From positions 1 through 64,000 of the forward strand of contig JBBJMP010000013.1 in assembly GCA_037718865.1 (NCBI GenBank): a stretch of 64,000 nt of DNA, in the 5' to 3' direction. Source of the DNA: JADCRZ01 sp037718865 (lineage in GTDB: Bacteria > Bacteroidota > Bacteroidia > Chitinophagales > Chitinophagaceae). The notes beneath the pieces were generated by a model that was not told the origin of the DNA, did not search any database, and worked only from the letters and a program-made list of their open reading frames with translations. The translations under genes were made by a program, and so were the position numbers. Of the stretch, positions 1 to 9,290 are shown piece by piece. Position 1 is the stretch's first letter. The number at the start of each line of letters is the position of its first letter.

Positions 1-67
1 TTACTCATTGGCGTAACTTCCCCTTTCAGTTACTTGTCTTAACTGTCGTCATACTGGTTTGATTCAT

Positions 68-1471
68 TTAGGCAGCTTTTTTACCCGATGATGCTTTCGT
101 TCGTCGCTTGGTAATTGTCACTGCATTGCTGGTGAGAATGCCAAAGAAGATCCATGCAACTTCTGTAGGTTGCGTTCTGGCTTTTATTTTACCCAGCAAG
201 TAATGATTCTTTTCATTACCAAAACTTCCCTCCAACCAGGTACTGCGAATTTTTCCTAATATAGAGCGCATCAGGGATTTCTGTTCCTGGTCTTTTCCCT
301 GTTTGCCTTTGGCTACAAAACTGGTGGCTATGTTATTTTCGGTGCAGTATTTTCTGTTGGCATTAGTGGCATAAATGGCATCAGCACCTATCTGGGAGCA
401 TTTGCCAAAATATCTTTTTTGAAGTTCGGTGGCCTGCCGTAGGCGGATGCCCTCATTAAAAGCATCAAAGCTTATGTGTTCTATGAAGTTGATCCCGTCG
501 ATCTGAACTTTGTTCACCTTGGCTCCAAATTCTACCGGTTTGGTTTCCTTACCCCGGACGATAGGGCGTATATAGGGCTTATGCACCGATACGATGCGGT
601 CTGGTATTTTGCTTTCCTTGCCAAAGTAAAGACTCCATTGCTGTTGCTTGATCTTCTCTATCGTAGAGAGACGATGCACCTTGCGGCGCACCGATGGTTT
701 TGATAACAAATTTGTGGTGCTCTTGAGCAACCGGTCCAGGTATTTAAGCATACTCCTGCACAACTTTTTGTTTTTGCGTTTGCTTTTCTTTTTAAGCTTA
801 GCATAGGACAAATACATGCTCTTGAATTTATCATGGTTGCTTCGGCTACGGCGTAGCTTTAACTTTTTGCGAAGTTGACCTGCTAATGTAAAGACTTCAT
901 TACAACACTTCCATATCAGCTTGGAATCCGTAGGATAAGTGATGTAACTCTCATAACACGTAGCATCTGTCAACCCAACATGGGTTTGTTCCATATTCAC
1001 TTTCCATGCCGATGCCAAGTGAACCTGCCATTTATCAATATTCAAATGCTTTCCCAGGTAACTTCTCCAACGCCCGGCCAAGTCATCATCCTTGATTTTT
1101 TCATCTGCAACCAGACGGATACCACAAAATAATTGAAGCGACCAGTCCGTGTTAAGCCGTTCTATTAACATCGCATCACTGACCTGAAGATAGTGTTTGG
1201 CTATCAGCAGAGCAATCCCTCCTTCTACACTAAGCCAACTCTTGCAACCTTTGCCACTTAACTGGCCCGCAGGAGCAGGTACAAGTTTGGATAACTCCGC
1301 AAAAGGTATTGACTGATATAACTTCCCAAAATCTGTTAGTAAAAATCTTTGATCAAGCAAGGAAGGCGAAAGTTCAAATAAAAGATTGCGGTACATTTGC
1401 TGTATGTTTTTTCCTGCCTCACTTTGCGCATCTTTTATGCCATTGTGGGGCTTTTTTACAGCTATACACAT
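68..1471 (-). mobile_element. IS transposase, DDE type (IS5/IS1182-like)
   Basis: The 467-residue protein has the layout of IS5/IS1182-group transposases: an N-terminal DUF772-like helical region (about 30-150), then an RNase H-fold DDE domain. Likely catalytic residues are D169 (in LTDATCYE), D364 (in IGADAIYAT) and E414 (in WLEGSFGNEK), followed by the usual K/Y-rich tail. A basic stretch at 200-265 separates the first two acidic residues. The frame is intact from ATG 1471 to a stop at 68, so the enzyme could be active. ATG at 1396 (residue 26) is an alternative start. I found no convincing terminal inverted repeats in 1-67 or 1472-1550; the left end may lie outside the window. A 110-bp repeat array follows directly at 1551. 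The exact IS family is inferred from motifs only. Confidence 0.85.
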
Positions 1472-1550
1472 CCTGGAACCCTTTGTGGATAAGTATTCCA
1501 GCTTTTCAGGGAGACCCTATTTGCCCGCAATGATTGCCGCCGTGTTCATA

Positions 1551-1828
1551 CTTTGTGGTTTTTTTTAACCACAAAGGGTCACGAAGTAGTGCACAAAGAA
1601 GCCACAAAGATCAGCAGCGGCAGTAACCTCTTTGTGCCTGTTTGTGTAACCTTTTGTATTCTTTGTGGGTTTTTTTAACCACAAAGGGTCACGAAGTAGT
1701 GCACAAAGAAGCCACAAAGATCAGCGGCGGCAGTAACCTCTTTGTGCCTGTTTGTGAAACCTTTTGTATTCTTTGTGGTTTTTTTTAACCACAAAGGGTC
1801 ACGAAGTAGTGCACAAGAAGGCACAAAT
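1551..1828. repeat. 110-bp palindromic tandem repeat, about 2.5 copies
   Basis: Copy 1 is 1551-1660, copy 2 is 1661-1770 and a partial copy 3 is 1771-1828. Copies 1 and 2 differ at only three positions. At each unit start CTTTGTGGTT (CTTTGTGGGT in copy 2) and AACCACAAAG flank a run of T, forming a stem of 9-10 bp. Each whole unit is also an imperfect inverted repeat: one half carries repeated CACAAAG-like motifs and the other half CTTTGTG-like motifs, with the dyad centre near the CAGCAGCGG/CAGCGGCGG segment. The array fills the gap between the transposase start and the TonB-receptor stop, where the T-rich hairpins could also act as terminators. No open frame is present. Confidence 0.9.
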
Positions 1829-1860
1829 TATTTCACATCATACATCCAAATGCAATCACC

Positions 1861-4605
1861 TCAAAATTTTACATTAAGCGTAGTATAATAATATGACCCG
1901 TTGAACCCAAACTGGCCCGCATTTCTTGTGTACGGTATTTGTCCGCTGGAATAAGAGGCGTACGTTGATAATACCTTATCGGGATATACATCAAACAGGT
2001 TGTTGGCGCCAATGGTTATAGAAAATATTTTGGAAATGTTGTAACCTAATGTGGCATCAAGTAAGGTTTTACCGCTGAATGTCTGGCTCCGGTGCGGCAG
2101 TCCCGCCGGTTTTTCCCATGCGATTACTTTTCCAAAATAGGTGGCTTTTACAGAAGCATTGAATTTGCCGGATTGATAGCCGATGCTTCCCAATATTTTA
2201 TTTCTTGGCTGCGATGTTTCAATTAATGATATACTGATCGTATCGATTAACCTGACCGGCACGGTGGCCCCTGATGCCAGCTGGGATGGGGTTGGTTTTT
2301 GATTGGTAATTTCCGTTTTATTGAAAGTAAAAGCCACACTGGCATCCAATGCGCTCTTCGGAGACAATGGTTGTTTAAAGCTGGTAACAAAATCAATTCC
2401 TCTTGTGCGGGTATCAATATGATTAGTAAAAAAGGTAAGCTCCCTGATGCCTGTACTTACAGGGAAAGCAGCTAATAATGCAGGAATGGAAGAATTTATG
2501 ATCAATTGTTCGGATATAATTATCCTGTCATTTACATCGATCTGGTAAGCATCTAAAGTAAATAACAATTTAGTACCGCCTTTTGCGGTTAAACCAACAT
2601 TATAGTTCCAGGTTAGTTCCGGTTTGGGGGCTTCAACACCTATTTGTATCAGCCTGGCATCATCGCTGCGCAACTGTTTTGTTTGACGGATAGCACCGGC
2701 CTGTACGGTGGAAGTGGTCTGGCTGTTAAAGATCTGCTGTAGCGATGGCGCCCGGAAACCACGGTTGATCGAAGCCCTTACCGCAAAATCTTTCGTAAAG
2801 TTTAACCGGCTTGCGAGCTTACCGGAAATATTACTACCGAAGTCGCTGTAGTTTTCATAACGGCCTGCCAGGGCCAGTAATAAGTATTGGGTGATGTCAC
2901 TTTCTACATCGATGTACATCCCTACATTGGTCCTTGATTCATTTGCCCTGTCTGCCGGCGCGATACCAGGGCGTCCGCTGCTGCCCGGGGCTTTGTTGTT
3001 TGATTGGGCCAGTGGTCCTACTTTGTAAGAAGCGGAATCACCTTCCGTCAGTTTAAAATTATCGATACGCAACTGGCTGCCAAATGCAAAGTTTACCGAT
3101 TTAGTCCCCCAAAGCCCGTCGTAGCTTCGGCTGAAATTTGCCTCAGTGGTGCTTTGTCCGAAGGTGTTTCTGCCGACATAAAAATCGGTAGGAGACGCAG
3201 CGCCCAGGGATGGATTGGTGGTTCGATTGGCAAACAGATCAAGGTAGTTTAATCCATAACCGGTGCTCAGGTCGATATTCCATCCCGTGATAGATTTCTT
3301 ATTGATACCTGCAAACAGGGAAAAGTCCACCGTTTTTCCGGGAAGTTCTGGCATATATCCGTCAGGAAAAATAGCGGGATTGGAATTGGCGTCTCCGGGC
3401 CTTGCAGTACGTAAGAACCCGAAGGCCTTTATATCTTTTTTGGAAACGCCGCCAAAGCTGTATAACGACCAGTCTTTACCAATAGGATATCCCATATTGA
3501 TAAAAGCCTGGTAGGCTTTGGTTTGGTTGCTTCCATATTTCGTTACATAGGCAGGTTTATTTGTTGGCCATACACCCCTTGCATTGCGGATGCTATCGTC
3601 CCTTGTTTTATTATTGTCGTAAATGATACCCGTGTAAGGATCTGTACGGTCGGTACCGCCCACATATTGATAGTGCAGGGTAAAGTTCAAAAAACTTTCT
3701 TTCCTTCCCAGGCCGAAGCCATAATTCAGTGCCGCCAATGCCGTACTGCCGTCGCCTTCTTTTGTAACGCCAAACTGCGTTTTAAACGTACCGCTGTTGA
3801 TGTTTTTCTTAATCGCGAGGTTTATTATTCCCGCTATGGCATCGGAGCCGTATTGTGCTGCAGCGCCATCCCTTAAAATTTCCATCTGATCAACTGCCAG
3901 TGCCGGAATACTGTTCATGTCTGTGACTACTGTTCCTTTTCCTATCGTTACGTTACCGTTGATGGCAGAAAACTGGTGTCTTCTTTTTCCGTTTATCAGT
4001 ACCAGGGACTGGTCGGGTGACATGCCTCTTAATGTAGCGGGATCGGCGAAATTAGCGACACCGTTGATGCCGTTTTTTGCAGAGTTGAATGAAGGAGAAG
4101 TGAATTGCGCCATTTGTCCCAGGTCTACCTGGCCGGTGTTTTCCATCTCTCGGGAACTGATCACGTCTACCGGAACCGGACGGTTAACGTCGGTACGTGG
4201 CTTACCCCTGGAGCCGATTACAGTGATGTTCTGCAGGTTGCCTTCAGTAGCAGATAATTTTACCATATAGTTTGTTTCGGAACCAATAGTTAGTTCAAAA
4301 GTTACATACCCAACGGAAGAAATAACCAATACGTCTCCCGGTTCCCCATCGATAGAAAATTTCCCTTCGTTGTTGGTGATAACGGCCCTCCTTTTTCCTT
4401 TTATGGCGACCGTAGCTCCAGCAAGTGGTTCACCTGTTTGGGCGTTGGTAATTGTTCCGGTTACAGTAAGAAATTTTTCCGGCATTTCCGGAGCACCACT
4501 TTTTTTGGCAAACGCGCCGGAGGAAATAACGGCTAAAAGAAGGATCAGTGTGGTTATTTGTTTCAGAGAAAATGTGTTGGCACATAGCAATCGTCGTATA
4601 TTCAT
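1861..4605 (-). CDS. TonB-dependent outer-membrane receptor
   Basis: The 914-residue protein has a signal peptide (about 1-33), a CarboxypepD_reg-like beta-sandwich (about 46-125, typical VTGTITNAQTGEPLAGATV opening), a TonB plug domain (about 140-270, with LRGMSPDQSLVLINGKRRH and LRDGAAAQYGSDAIAG), and a long beta-barrel ending in an aromatic-terminal strand (TTLNVKF). The near-terminal NLFDVYPDK motif is typical of these receptors. It imports a bulky ligand across the outer membrane using TonB energy. The plug resembles siderophore/vitamin-type receptors more than SusC: the Ala-rich plug motif is present, but no SusD gene is adjacent. It is divergent from the formaldehyde dehydrogenase gene across 189 bp. 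The substrate is unknown. Confidence 0.92.
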   Translation of the reverse strand: MNIRRLLCANTFSLKQITTLILLLAVISSGAFAKKSGAPEMPEKFLTVTGTITNAQTGEPLAGATVAIKGKRRAVITNNEGKFSIDGEPGDVLVISSVGYVTFELTIGSETNYMVKLSATEGNLQNITVIGSRGKPRTDVNRPVPVDVISSREMENTGQVDLGQMAQFTSPSFNSAKNGINGVANFADPATLRGMSPDQSLVLINGKRRHQFSAINGNVTIGKGTVVTDMNSIPALAVDQMEILRDGAAAQYGSDAIAGIINLAIKKNINSGTFKTQFGVTKEGDGSTALAALNYGFGLGRKESFLNFTLHYQYVGGTDRTDPYTGIIYDNNKTRDDSIRNARGVWPTNKPAYVTKYGSNQTKAYQAFINMGYPIGKDWSLYSFGGVSKKDIKAFGFLRTARPGDANSNPAIFPDGYMPELPGKTVDFSLFAGINKKSITGWNIDLSTGYGLNYLDLFANRTTNPSLGAASPTDFYVGRNTFGQSTTEANFSRSYDGLWGTKSVNFAFGSQLRIDNFKLTEGDSASYKVGPLAQSNNKAPGSSGRPGIAPADRANESRTNVGMYIDVESDITQYLLLALAGRYENYSDFGSNISGKLASRLNFTKDFAVRASINRGFRAPSLQQIFNSQTTSTVQAGAIRQTKQLRSDDARLIQIGVEAPKPELTWNYNVGLTAKGGTKLLFTLDAYQIDVNDRIIISEQLIINSSIPALLAAFPVSTGIRELTFFTNHIDTRTRGIDFVTSFKQPLSPKSALDASVAFTFNKTEITNQKPTPSQLASGATVPVRLIDTISISLIETSQPRNKILGSIGYQSGKFNASVKATYFGKVIAWEKPAGLPHRSQTFSGKTLLDATLGYNISKIFSITIGANNLFDVYPDKVLSTYASYSSGQIPYTRNAGQFGFNGSYYYTTLNVKF

Positions 4606-4678
4606 AACATTTCATGATTTGTTCCGTAATAAAATTTTGAGGATTGTAACAAGTCCCGCAAGACGGAAGTTCAAAGCC

Positions 4679-4686
4679 CAAATATA
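4679..4686 (-). promoter_or_regulatory. candidate -7 element for the TonB receptor
   Basis: On the minus strand the bases read TATATTTG, an exact match to the Bacteroidota -7 consensus TAnnTTTG. It would start transcription about 65 bases upstream of the receptor ATG at 4605. No TTG was found at the expected -33 spacing, so support is partial. Confidence 0.35.
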
Positions 4687-4794
4687 TATCCTTATCAAAT
4701 TGAAAAAATACTGGATTTCACCGGATAAAAACAATCAAATAATGGCGTATCTTAATAATTATTGCGCTAATTTGTCATCATAAAGCCATATGTT

Positions 4795-5985
4795 ATGTGT
4801 AAAAATCAAGGTGTCGCCTACATCAAACCCGGCGAGGTTGAAGTTCAATCCATCGATTATCCCAAACTCGCGCTCGGCGACAGGAAATGCAATCACGGCG
4901 TTATCCTTAAAATTGTTTCTACCAATATATGCGGCAGCGATCAGCACATGGTCCGCGGACGTACAACAGCTCCTTCGGGACTGATACTGGGCCATGAAAT
5001 AACGGGCGAGGTCATTGAAGCAGGACAGGATGTGGAATTCATCCGGGTAGGGGACCTGGTTTCTGTACCATTTAATATTGCTTGTGGCAGGTGCAGGAAT
5101 TGCAAAGTCGGACAAACAGGGATCTGCCTGAACGTAAATCCTTCACGTCCCGGCGCTGCTTACGGATATGTTGATATGGGAGGGTGGGTAGGAGGACAGG
5201 CTGAGTACGTGATGGTTCCGTATGCCGATTTTAACCTCCTGAAATTTCCCGATAAAGACCGGGCAATGGCCAAGATCAGGGACCTCACCCTGCTTTCCGA
5301 TATTTTCCCCACGGGTTATCATGGAGCAGTGACAGCCGGTGTAGGACCAGGTTCGACGGTGTATGTAGCTGGTGCTGGTCCCGTAGGACTCGCGTGTGCA
5401 GCTTCCTGTCATTTGCTGGGAGCGGCGGTCGTGATTGTTGGAGATATGATTACGGAACGGCTCGAACAGGCTAAAAGTTTTGGTTGCGAAACAATAGACC
5501 TTCGCCAGAATACTCCTCTTGAAGAGGCCATCGCAGTCATTCTGGGAGTGCCTGAAGTGGACAGCTTCGTGGATTGTGTAGGTTTTGAAGCGAGGGGACA
5601 TGGCAATAACGCTGCAGTGGAACAACCGGCCATGGTATTGAATACGGCCATGGCGGTCACCCGGGCAGGCGGAGCTGTCGGCATACCTGGACTATACGTT
5701 ACCGGCGATCCCGGAGCAGCCGATGCTGCGGCAAAAGAAGGAAGCCTCAGCATTCGCATTGGGCTGGGCTGGGCTAAGTCACATTCTTTTTATACCGGTC
5801 AGTGCCCTGTGATTAAATATCACCGGCCATTAATGAATGCTATATTGTATGATAAGATCCAGATTGCGAAAGCCGTAAATGTAACGGTGATCAGTTTACA
5901 GGATGCTCCTAAAGGTTACCAGGATTTCGATAAAGGAGCCGCGAAAAAATATGTGATCGATCCGCATGGTATGATTATGAATTGA
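4795..5985 (+). CDS. fdhA: glutathione-independent formaldehyde dehydrogenase
   Basis: The 396-residue protein is a zinc-dependent medium-chain dehydrogenase closely resembling Pseudomonas putida FdhA along its whole length. It oxidises formaldehyde to formate with tightly bound NAD; some members dismutate aldehydes. Visible ligands are catalytic-zinc C46 (NICGSDQHM) and H67-E68 (GHE), and structural-zinc C97, C100, C103 and C111 (CGRCRNC...C). The nucleotide-binding loop is AGAGPVGLA. The diagnostic segments HMVRGRTTAP, GFEARGHG and GLGWAKSHSF separate it from ordinary alcohol dehydrogenases. ATG 4795 matches the family start. It leads a probable operon with fdhD and a YdeP-type molybdoenzyme, which fits a formaldehyde-to-formate-to-CO2 route. 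Confidence 0.95.
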   Translation: MCKNQGVAYIKPGEVEVQSIDYPKLALGDRKCNHGVILKIVSTNICGSDQHMVRGRTTAPSGLILGHEITGEVIEAGQDVEFIRVGDLVSVPFNIACGRCRNCKVGQTGICLNVNPSRPGAAYGYVDMGGWVGGQAEYVMVPYADFNLLKFPDKDRAMAKIRDLTLLSDIFPTGYHGAVTAGVGPGSTVYVAGAGPVGLACAASCHLLGAAVVIVGDMITERLEQAKSFGCETIDLRQNTPLEEAIAVILGVPEVDSFVDCVGFEARGHGNNAAVEQPAMVLNTAMAVTRAGGAVGIPGLYVTGDPGAADAAAKEGSLSIRIGLGWAKSHSFYTGQCPVIKYHRPLMNAILYDKIQIAKAVNVTVISLQDAPKGYQDFDKGAAKKYVIDPHGMIMN

Positions 5986-6038
5986 TATTGATGTTAAGTT
6001 TACAGTCATTGCCCCAAAAAAATTGTAAAACAGACTCA

Positions 6039-6863
6039 ATGAATCAAAAAGGCATCCTGAAGCTGAAGGTTAAACGGTTCATAGAGGGCGAATGGATAGA
6101 ATGCGATGACCTGCTTGTTATCGAAGAACCTGTTGAAATTCGCCTGCAGTTTGGCCCCATGGCAAGCCAGGTGCAGGAAAGCATATCGGTCACTATGCGT
6201 ACGCCGGGAAATGACAAAGAACTTGCTTTGGGGTTTCTGTTTGCAGAAGGGATCATACAGAACTTCACCGATGTAAAAATGGTGATTAAAGAAGCCTCCG
6301 GACCAAATACGATATTGGTTATTCTAAAGGAAGACGTAAAAGCTATCCTTCCGCAAACCCGGAATTTCTATACTACATCCGGTTGCGGCGTCTGTGGAAA
6401 AGCAAGTATTGAGGCTATAACAACCATATCGGTTTTTCAAGATGAAAGGAAAGACCTGGCCGTAAACAAGGAACTGTTCTTTACGTTAAAGGAACAGCTC
6501 ATCAGCCACCAGTACATGTTTGAAAGCACCGGCGGGATTCATGCATCGGCTCTATTTGATATAAATGGCCGGTTGATCGATGTAAGGGAGGATGTTGGCA
6601 GACATAATGCCTTAGACAAACTAATAGGTGCCGCATTTCTCGAAAAAAAACTTCCCCTGTCAGATCATATTCTGTTGCTTAGCGGCAGGGCCAGTTTCGA
6701 ACTCGTCCAGAAAGCTTACATGGCGGGAATAAAAATTATAGCAGCTATCGGTGCGCCTTCCAGCTTGAGCGTTCAGCTTGCGGAGCGCCATAATATCTCC
6801 CTTGTTGGATTTTTGCGGGATACCCGGTTAAATGTTTATTCGGGGTTTGAGCGGATCAGGTAA
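6039..6863 (+). CDS. fdhD: FdhD, formate dehydrogenase sulfur carrier
   Basis: FdhD transfers sulfur from IscS to the molybdenum cofactor of formate dehydrogenases, which activates them. The product from ATG 6039 is 274 residues, close to the E. coli length. The conserved persulfide motif TSGCGVCGKAS gives C116 and C119. Other family signatures are GGIHASALF, EDVGRHNALDKLIGA and LSGRASFELVQKA. The same frame extends upstream to TTG 5982 (overlapping the fdhA stop) and ATG 5991; I chose 6039 because the intervening residues look unlike the family and the length fits. It lies 53 bp after fdhA and 99 bp before the molybdoenzyme that it probably matures. Confidence 0.93.
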   Translation: MNQKGILKLKVKRFIEGEWIECDDLLVIEEPVEIRLQFGPMASQVQESISVTMRTPGNDKELALGFLFAEGIIQNFTDVKMVIKEASGPNTILVILKEDVKAILPQTRNFYTTSGCGVCGKASIEAITTISVFQDERKDLAVNKELFFTLKEQLISHQYMFESTGGIHASALFDINGRLIDVREDVGRHNALDKLIGAAFLEKKLPLSDHILLLSGRASFELVQKAYMAGIKIIAAIGAPSSLSVQLAERHNISLVGFLRDTRLNVYSGFERIR

Positions 6864-6905
6864 TTAAAAAAAGGTCGTACTTTCCATTTCGTATTAACCC
6901 GCGTG

Positions 6906-6936
6906 CCCTGTGGTTGGTGAAAACACCAACCACGGG
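6906..6936. other. strong hairpin before the molybdoenzyme gene
   Basis: A perfect 10-bp stem (6910-6919 with 6924-6933: GTGGTTGGTG and CACCAACCAC) has an AAAA loop and extends by CCC/GGG with a one-base bulge. It lies 27 bases upstream of the ATG at 6963 and is not followed by a T run, so it is not a classic intrinsic terminator. It could be an attenuator, an mRNA-stabilising stem at the fdhD 3' end, or an operator. Confidence 0.75.
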
Positions 6937-6962
6937 TAACTTAAATTATCATTTATTTAATT

Positions 6963-9266
6963 ATGATTGAAGGCAAGGATAATATTCCCGGTGCCGAAAA
7001 TCCGGACAAATTTACTGGCCTGAAAAAAGGGAAAATCAAAACCGTTGCTGCAGGCCTCCCTGCAGTAGTCTCCAGTTTTAAACACATCCTTGCAGAGGCT
7101 GGATTCGTCAGAGGACTGACTGCGCTGTTTAATGTTAACAAGAAGGGTGGATTTGATTGTCCGAGTTGTGCCTGGCCCGATCCTGATGATGAGCGCTCAG
7201 GTCTGGGTGAATACTGCGAGAATGGTGCGCGCGCGGTGGCAGATGAGGCGACAGCAAAAAGACTTACGCCTGATTTCTTTGCACGGCATTCGGTCGCTGA
7301 TCTCGCCTTATTATCCGATTACGAAATCGGTAAAAAAGGCCGCCTGACTCAACCCATGTATCTGCCTGAAAACGGCACACATTATCTTCCTGTTTCCTGG
7401 GATGACGCGTTTAGTAAAATTGCCAAAGCGTTGAATGCACTTTCCTCACCAGATGAAGCCATCTTTTATACATCCGGACGAACCAGCAACGAAGCGGCCT
7501 TCCTATATCAATTATTTGTAAGGGAATATGGCACCAACAACCTGCCGGATTGCAGTAACATGTGTCATGAAAGCAGCGGTGTGGCTATGGGAGAATCTCT
7601 GGGAATAGGAAAAGGATCGGTGACCCTGGCAGATTTTTATGAGGCCGAAGTAATCATCATAATGGGTCAAAACCCAGGTACCAACCATCCGCGAATGCTT
7701 ACTGCCTTACAAAAAGCGAAGGCAAACGGAGCCGTGATTATTTCTATCAATCCCTTGCCTGAAACCGGTTTGATGGGGTTTAACCATCCGCAGCAACTCA
7801 AAGGGTTACTCGGCGTCGACACCGCGCTGACCGATATTTTTTTACCTGTGAAGATCAATGGAGACATGGCCCTGCTGCAGGCCCTTGAAGTGATGCTTTT
7901 GACAGAAGAAGATGAGAATCCGGGTTCGGTTTTCGATCTTGACTTCATTCAAAAACATACGGAGGGTTTAGATCCATTTCTGGATCATCTTCGCAGCTTA
8001 AATGCAGGTGAACTGGTAAAGTCTGCCGGGCTTGACATGGCCCAGCTCCGGGAAGTGGTTAGTGTTTTAAAGGACAAGAAGAGAATAATCGCCTGCTGGG
8101 CGATGGGACTTACCCAGCATAAAAATGCCGTTGACACCATTAAAGAGATCGTGAACCTGTTATTGTTAAAAGGCAGCATCGGCAAGCCCGGAGCAGGCAC
8201 CTGTCCGGTGCGTGGACATAGTAATGTGCAGGGTGACCGTACGATGGGGATCTACGAGAAGCCTTCGCAAAGCTTTTTAAATCGCCTGGAAAAGGTCTTT
8301 CATTTTACGCCGCCTGTAAAACATGGCTATGATGTAGTACGGGCTATAACAGCCATGCACAATCGATCGGCAAAAATATTTATGGCCATGGGTGGTAACT
8401 TTCTTTCAGCTACTCCAGATACCCGCTACACCGCACAGGCATTACGGAATTGCAGCCTGACGGTGCAAGTCTCGACCAAGCTCAACAGGAGCCATCTTGT
8501 TCATGGTAAAGAAGCGTTGATTTTACCTTGCCTGGGCCGCAGTGATAAGGATGTGCAGCAAGGCGGTATTCAATTTGTTTCCTGCGAAAATTCTATGGGA
8601 GTGGTGCAACTATCAAAAGGAGTGCTTGAACCGATATCTCCTGATCTGCTTAGCGAACCCGTCATCGTGTGCCGGCTGGCAAAAGTTACGTTTAAGGGCC
8701 GGACAAAAGTAAACTGGGATAAATATATGCTAGATTACGATGCGATCAGGGAAGACATCGAACAAACGATAGCTGGTTTTGAAAGGTATAACGAGCGTAT
8801 CAGGCAGCCATCCGGTTTTTACTTACCGAATTGTAACCGGGAGGGCCGTTTCAATACCCTATCAGGGAAAGCACATTTCAGCATCTCTACGGTATCCTCA
8901 CCAGTTCTTGCTCATGATGAACTGATGATGATGACCATCCGCAGTCATGACCAGTTCAATACCACGATTTACGGGTTGAATGATCGTTACAGGGGAATCT
9001 ACAATGAAAGACGGGTCATCCTCATGAACCAGGCCGATATGAACCGACAGAACTTAAAAGCCGGCGATGTGGTTGACTTGTATAACTATTACAATCAGGT
9101 TGAACGGGTGGCGCGCAATTTCATTATTGTAGCTTACCCTATCCCGGAGAACTGCACAGCCACTTATTTTCCGGAGGCGAATGTGTTAGTGCCGATTACA
9201 AGTGTCGCTGAGAAAAGTAATACGCCGACGTCGAAGATGGTGGTGATAAAGATTAAGAAGGTTTGA
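6963..9266 (+). CDS. FdhF/YdeP-family molybdopterin oxidoreductase
   Basis: The 767-residue protein is a bis-MGD molybdoenzyme of the DMSO reductase superfamily, FdhF/YdeP branch (formate dehydrogenase alpha-like). The N-terminus has the branch motif GFDCPSCAWPDP (C66, C69) and C85 (EYCENGARAV). C201-H202 in NMCHESSG aligns with the Sec-His/Cys-His active site of formate dehydrogenases. MGD-binding segments include MGQNPGTNHPRM and PVRGHSNVQGDRTMG, and a molybdopterin dinucleotide-binding domain covers about 640-765. No signal peptide is visible, so it is probably cytoplasmic. The neighbours fdhA and fdhD favour formate oxidation. Members of this branch such as E. coli YdeP have no settled activity, so the substrate is an inference. 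No iron-sulfur or NADH-linked partner subunit is adjacent. Confidence 0.9.
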   Translation: MIEGKDNIPGAENPDKFTGLKKGKIKTVAAGLPAVVSSFKHILAEAGFVRGLTALFNVNKKGGFDCPSCAWPDPDDERSGLGEYCENGARAVADEATAKRLTPDFFARHSVADLALLSDYEIGKKGRLTQPMYLPENGTHYLPVSWDDAFSKIAKALNALSSPDEAIFYTSGRTSNEAAFLYQLFVREYGTNNLPDCSNMCHESSGVAMGESLGIGKGSVTLADFYEAEVIIIMGQNPGTNHPRMLTALQKAKANGAVIISINPLPETGLMGFNHPQQLKGLLGVDTALTDIFLPVKINGDMALLQALEVMLLTEEDENPGSVFDLDFIQKHTEGLDPFLDHLRSLNAGELVKSAGLDMAQLREVVSVLKDKKRIIACWAMGLTQHKNAVDTIKEIVNLLLLKGSIGKPGAGTCPVRGHSNVQGDRTMGIYEKPSQSFLNRLEKVFHFTPPVKHGYDVVRAITAMHNRSAKIFMAMGGNFLSATPDTRYTAQALRNCSLTVQVSTKLNRSHLVHGKEALILPCLGRSDKDVQQGGIQFVSCENSMGVVQLSKGVLEPISPDLLSEPVIVCRLAKVTFKGRTKVNWDKYMLDYDAIREDIEQTIAGFERYNERIRQPSGFYLPNCNREGRFNTLSGKAHFSISTVSSPVLAHDELMMMTIRSHDQFNTTIYGLNDRYRGIYNERRVILMNQADMNRQNLKAGDVVDLYNYYNQVERVARNFIIVAYPIPENCTATYFPEANVLVPITSVAEKSNTPTSKMVVIKIKKV

Positions 9267-9290
9267 GGGAGTCCCCTAGAAAGCTTTCCT

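Noticed and set aside
1..1550. Terminal inverted repeats of the IS element
   Set aside because: Comparison of the flanks gave only short, gapped matches around CAATGA; not enough to define ends.
1551..1828. CRISPR array
   Set aside because: Units are 110 bp and contiguous, with no unique spacers between constant repeats, and no cas genes are near.
6864..6962. Molybdenum-cofactor riboswitch before the molybdoenzyme
   Set aside because: The gap is only 99 bp and shows one simple hairpin, not the larger multi-stem Moco aptamer.
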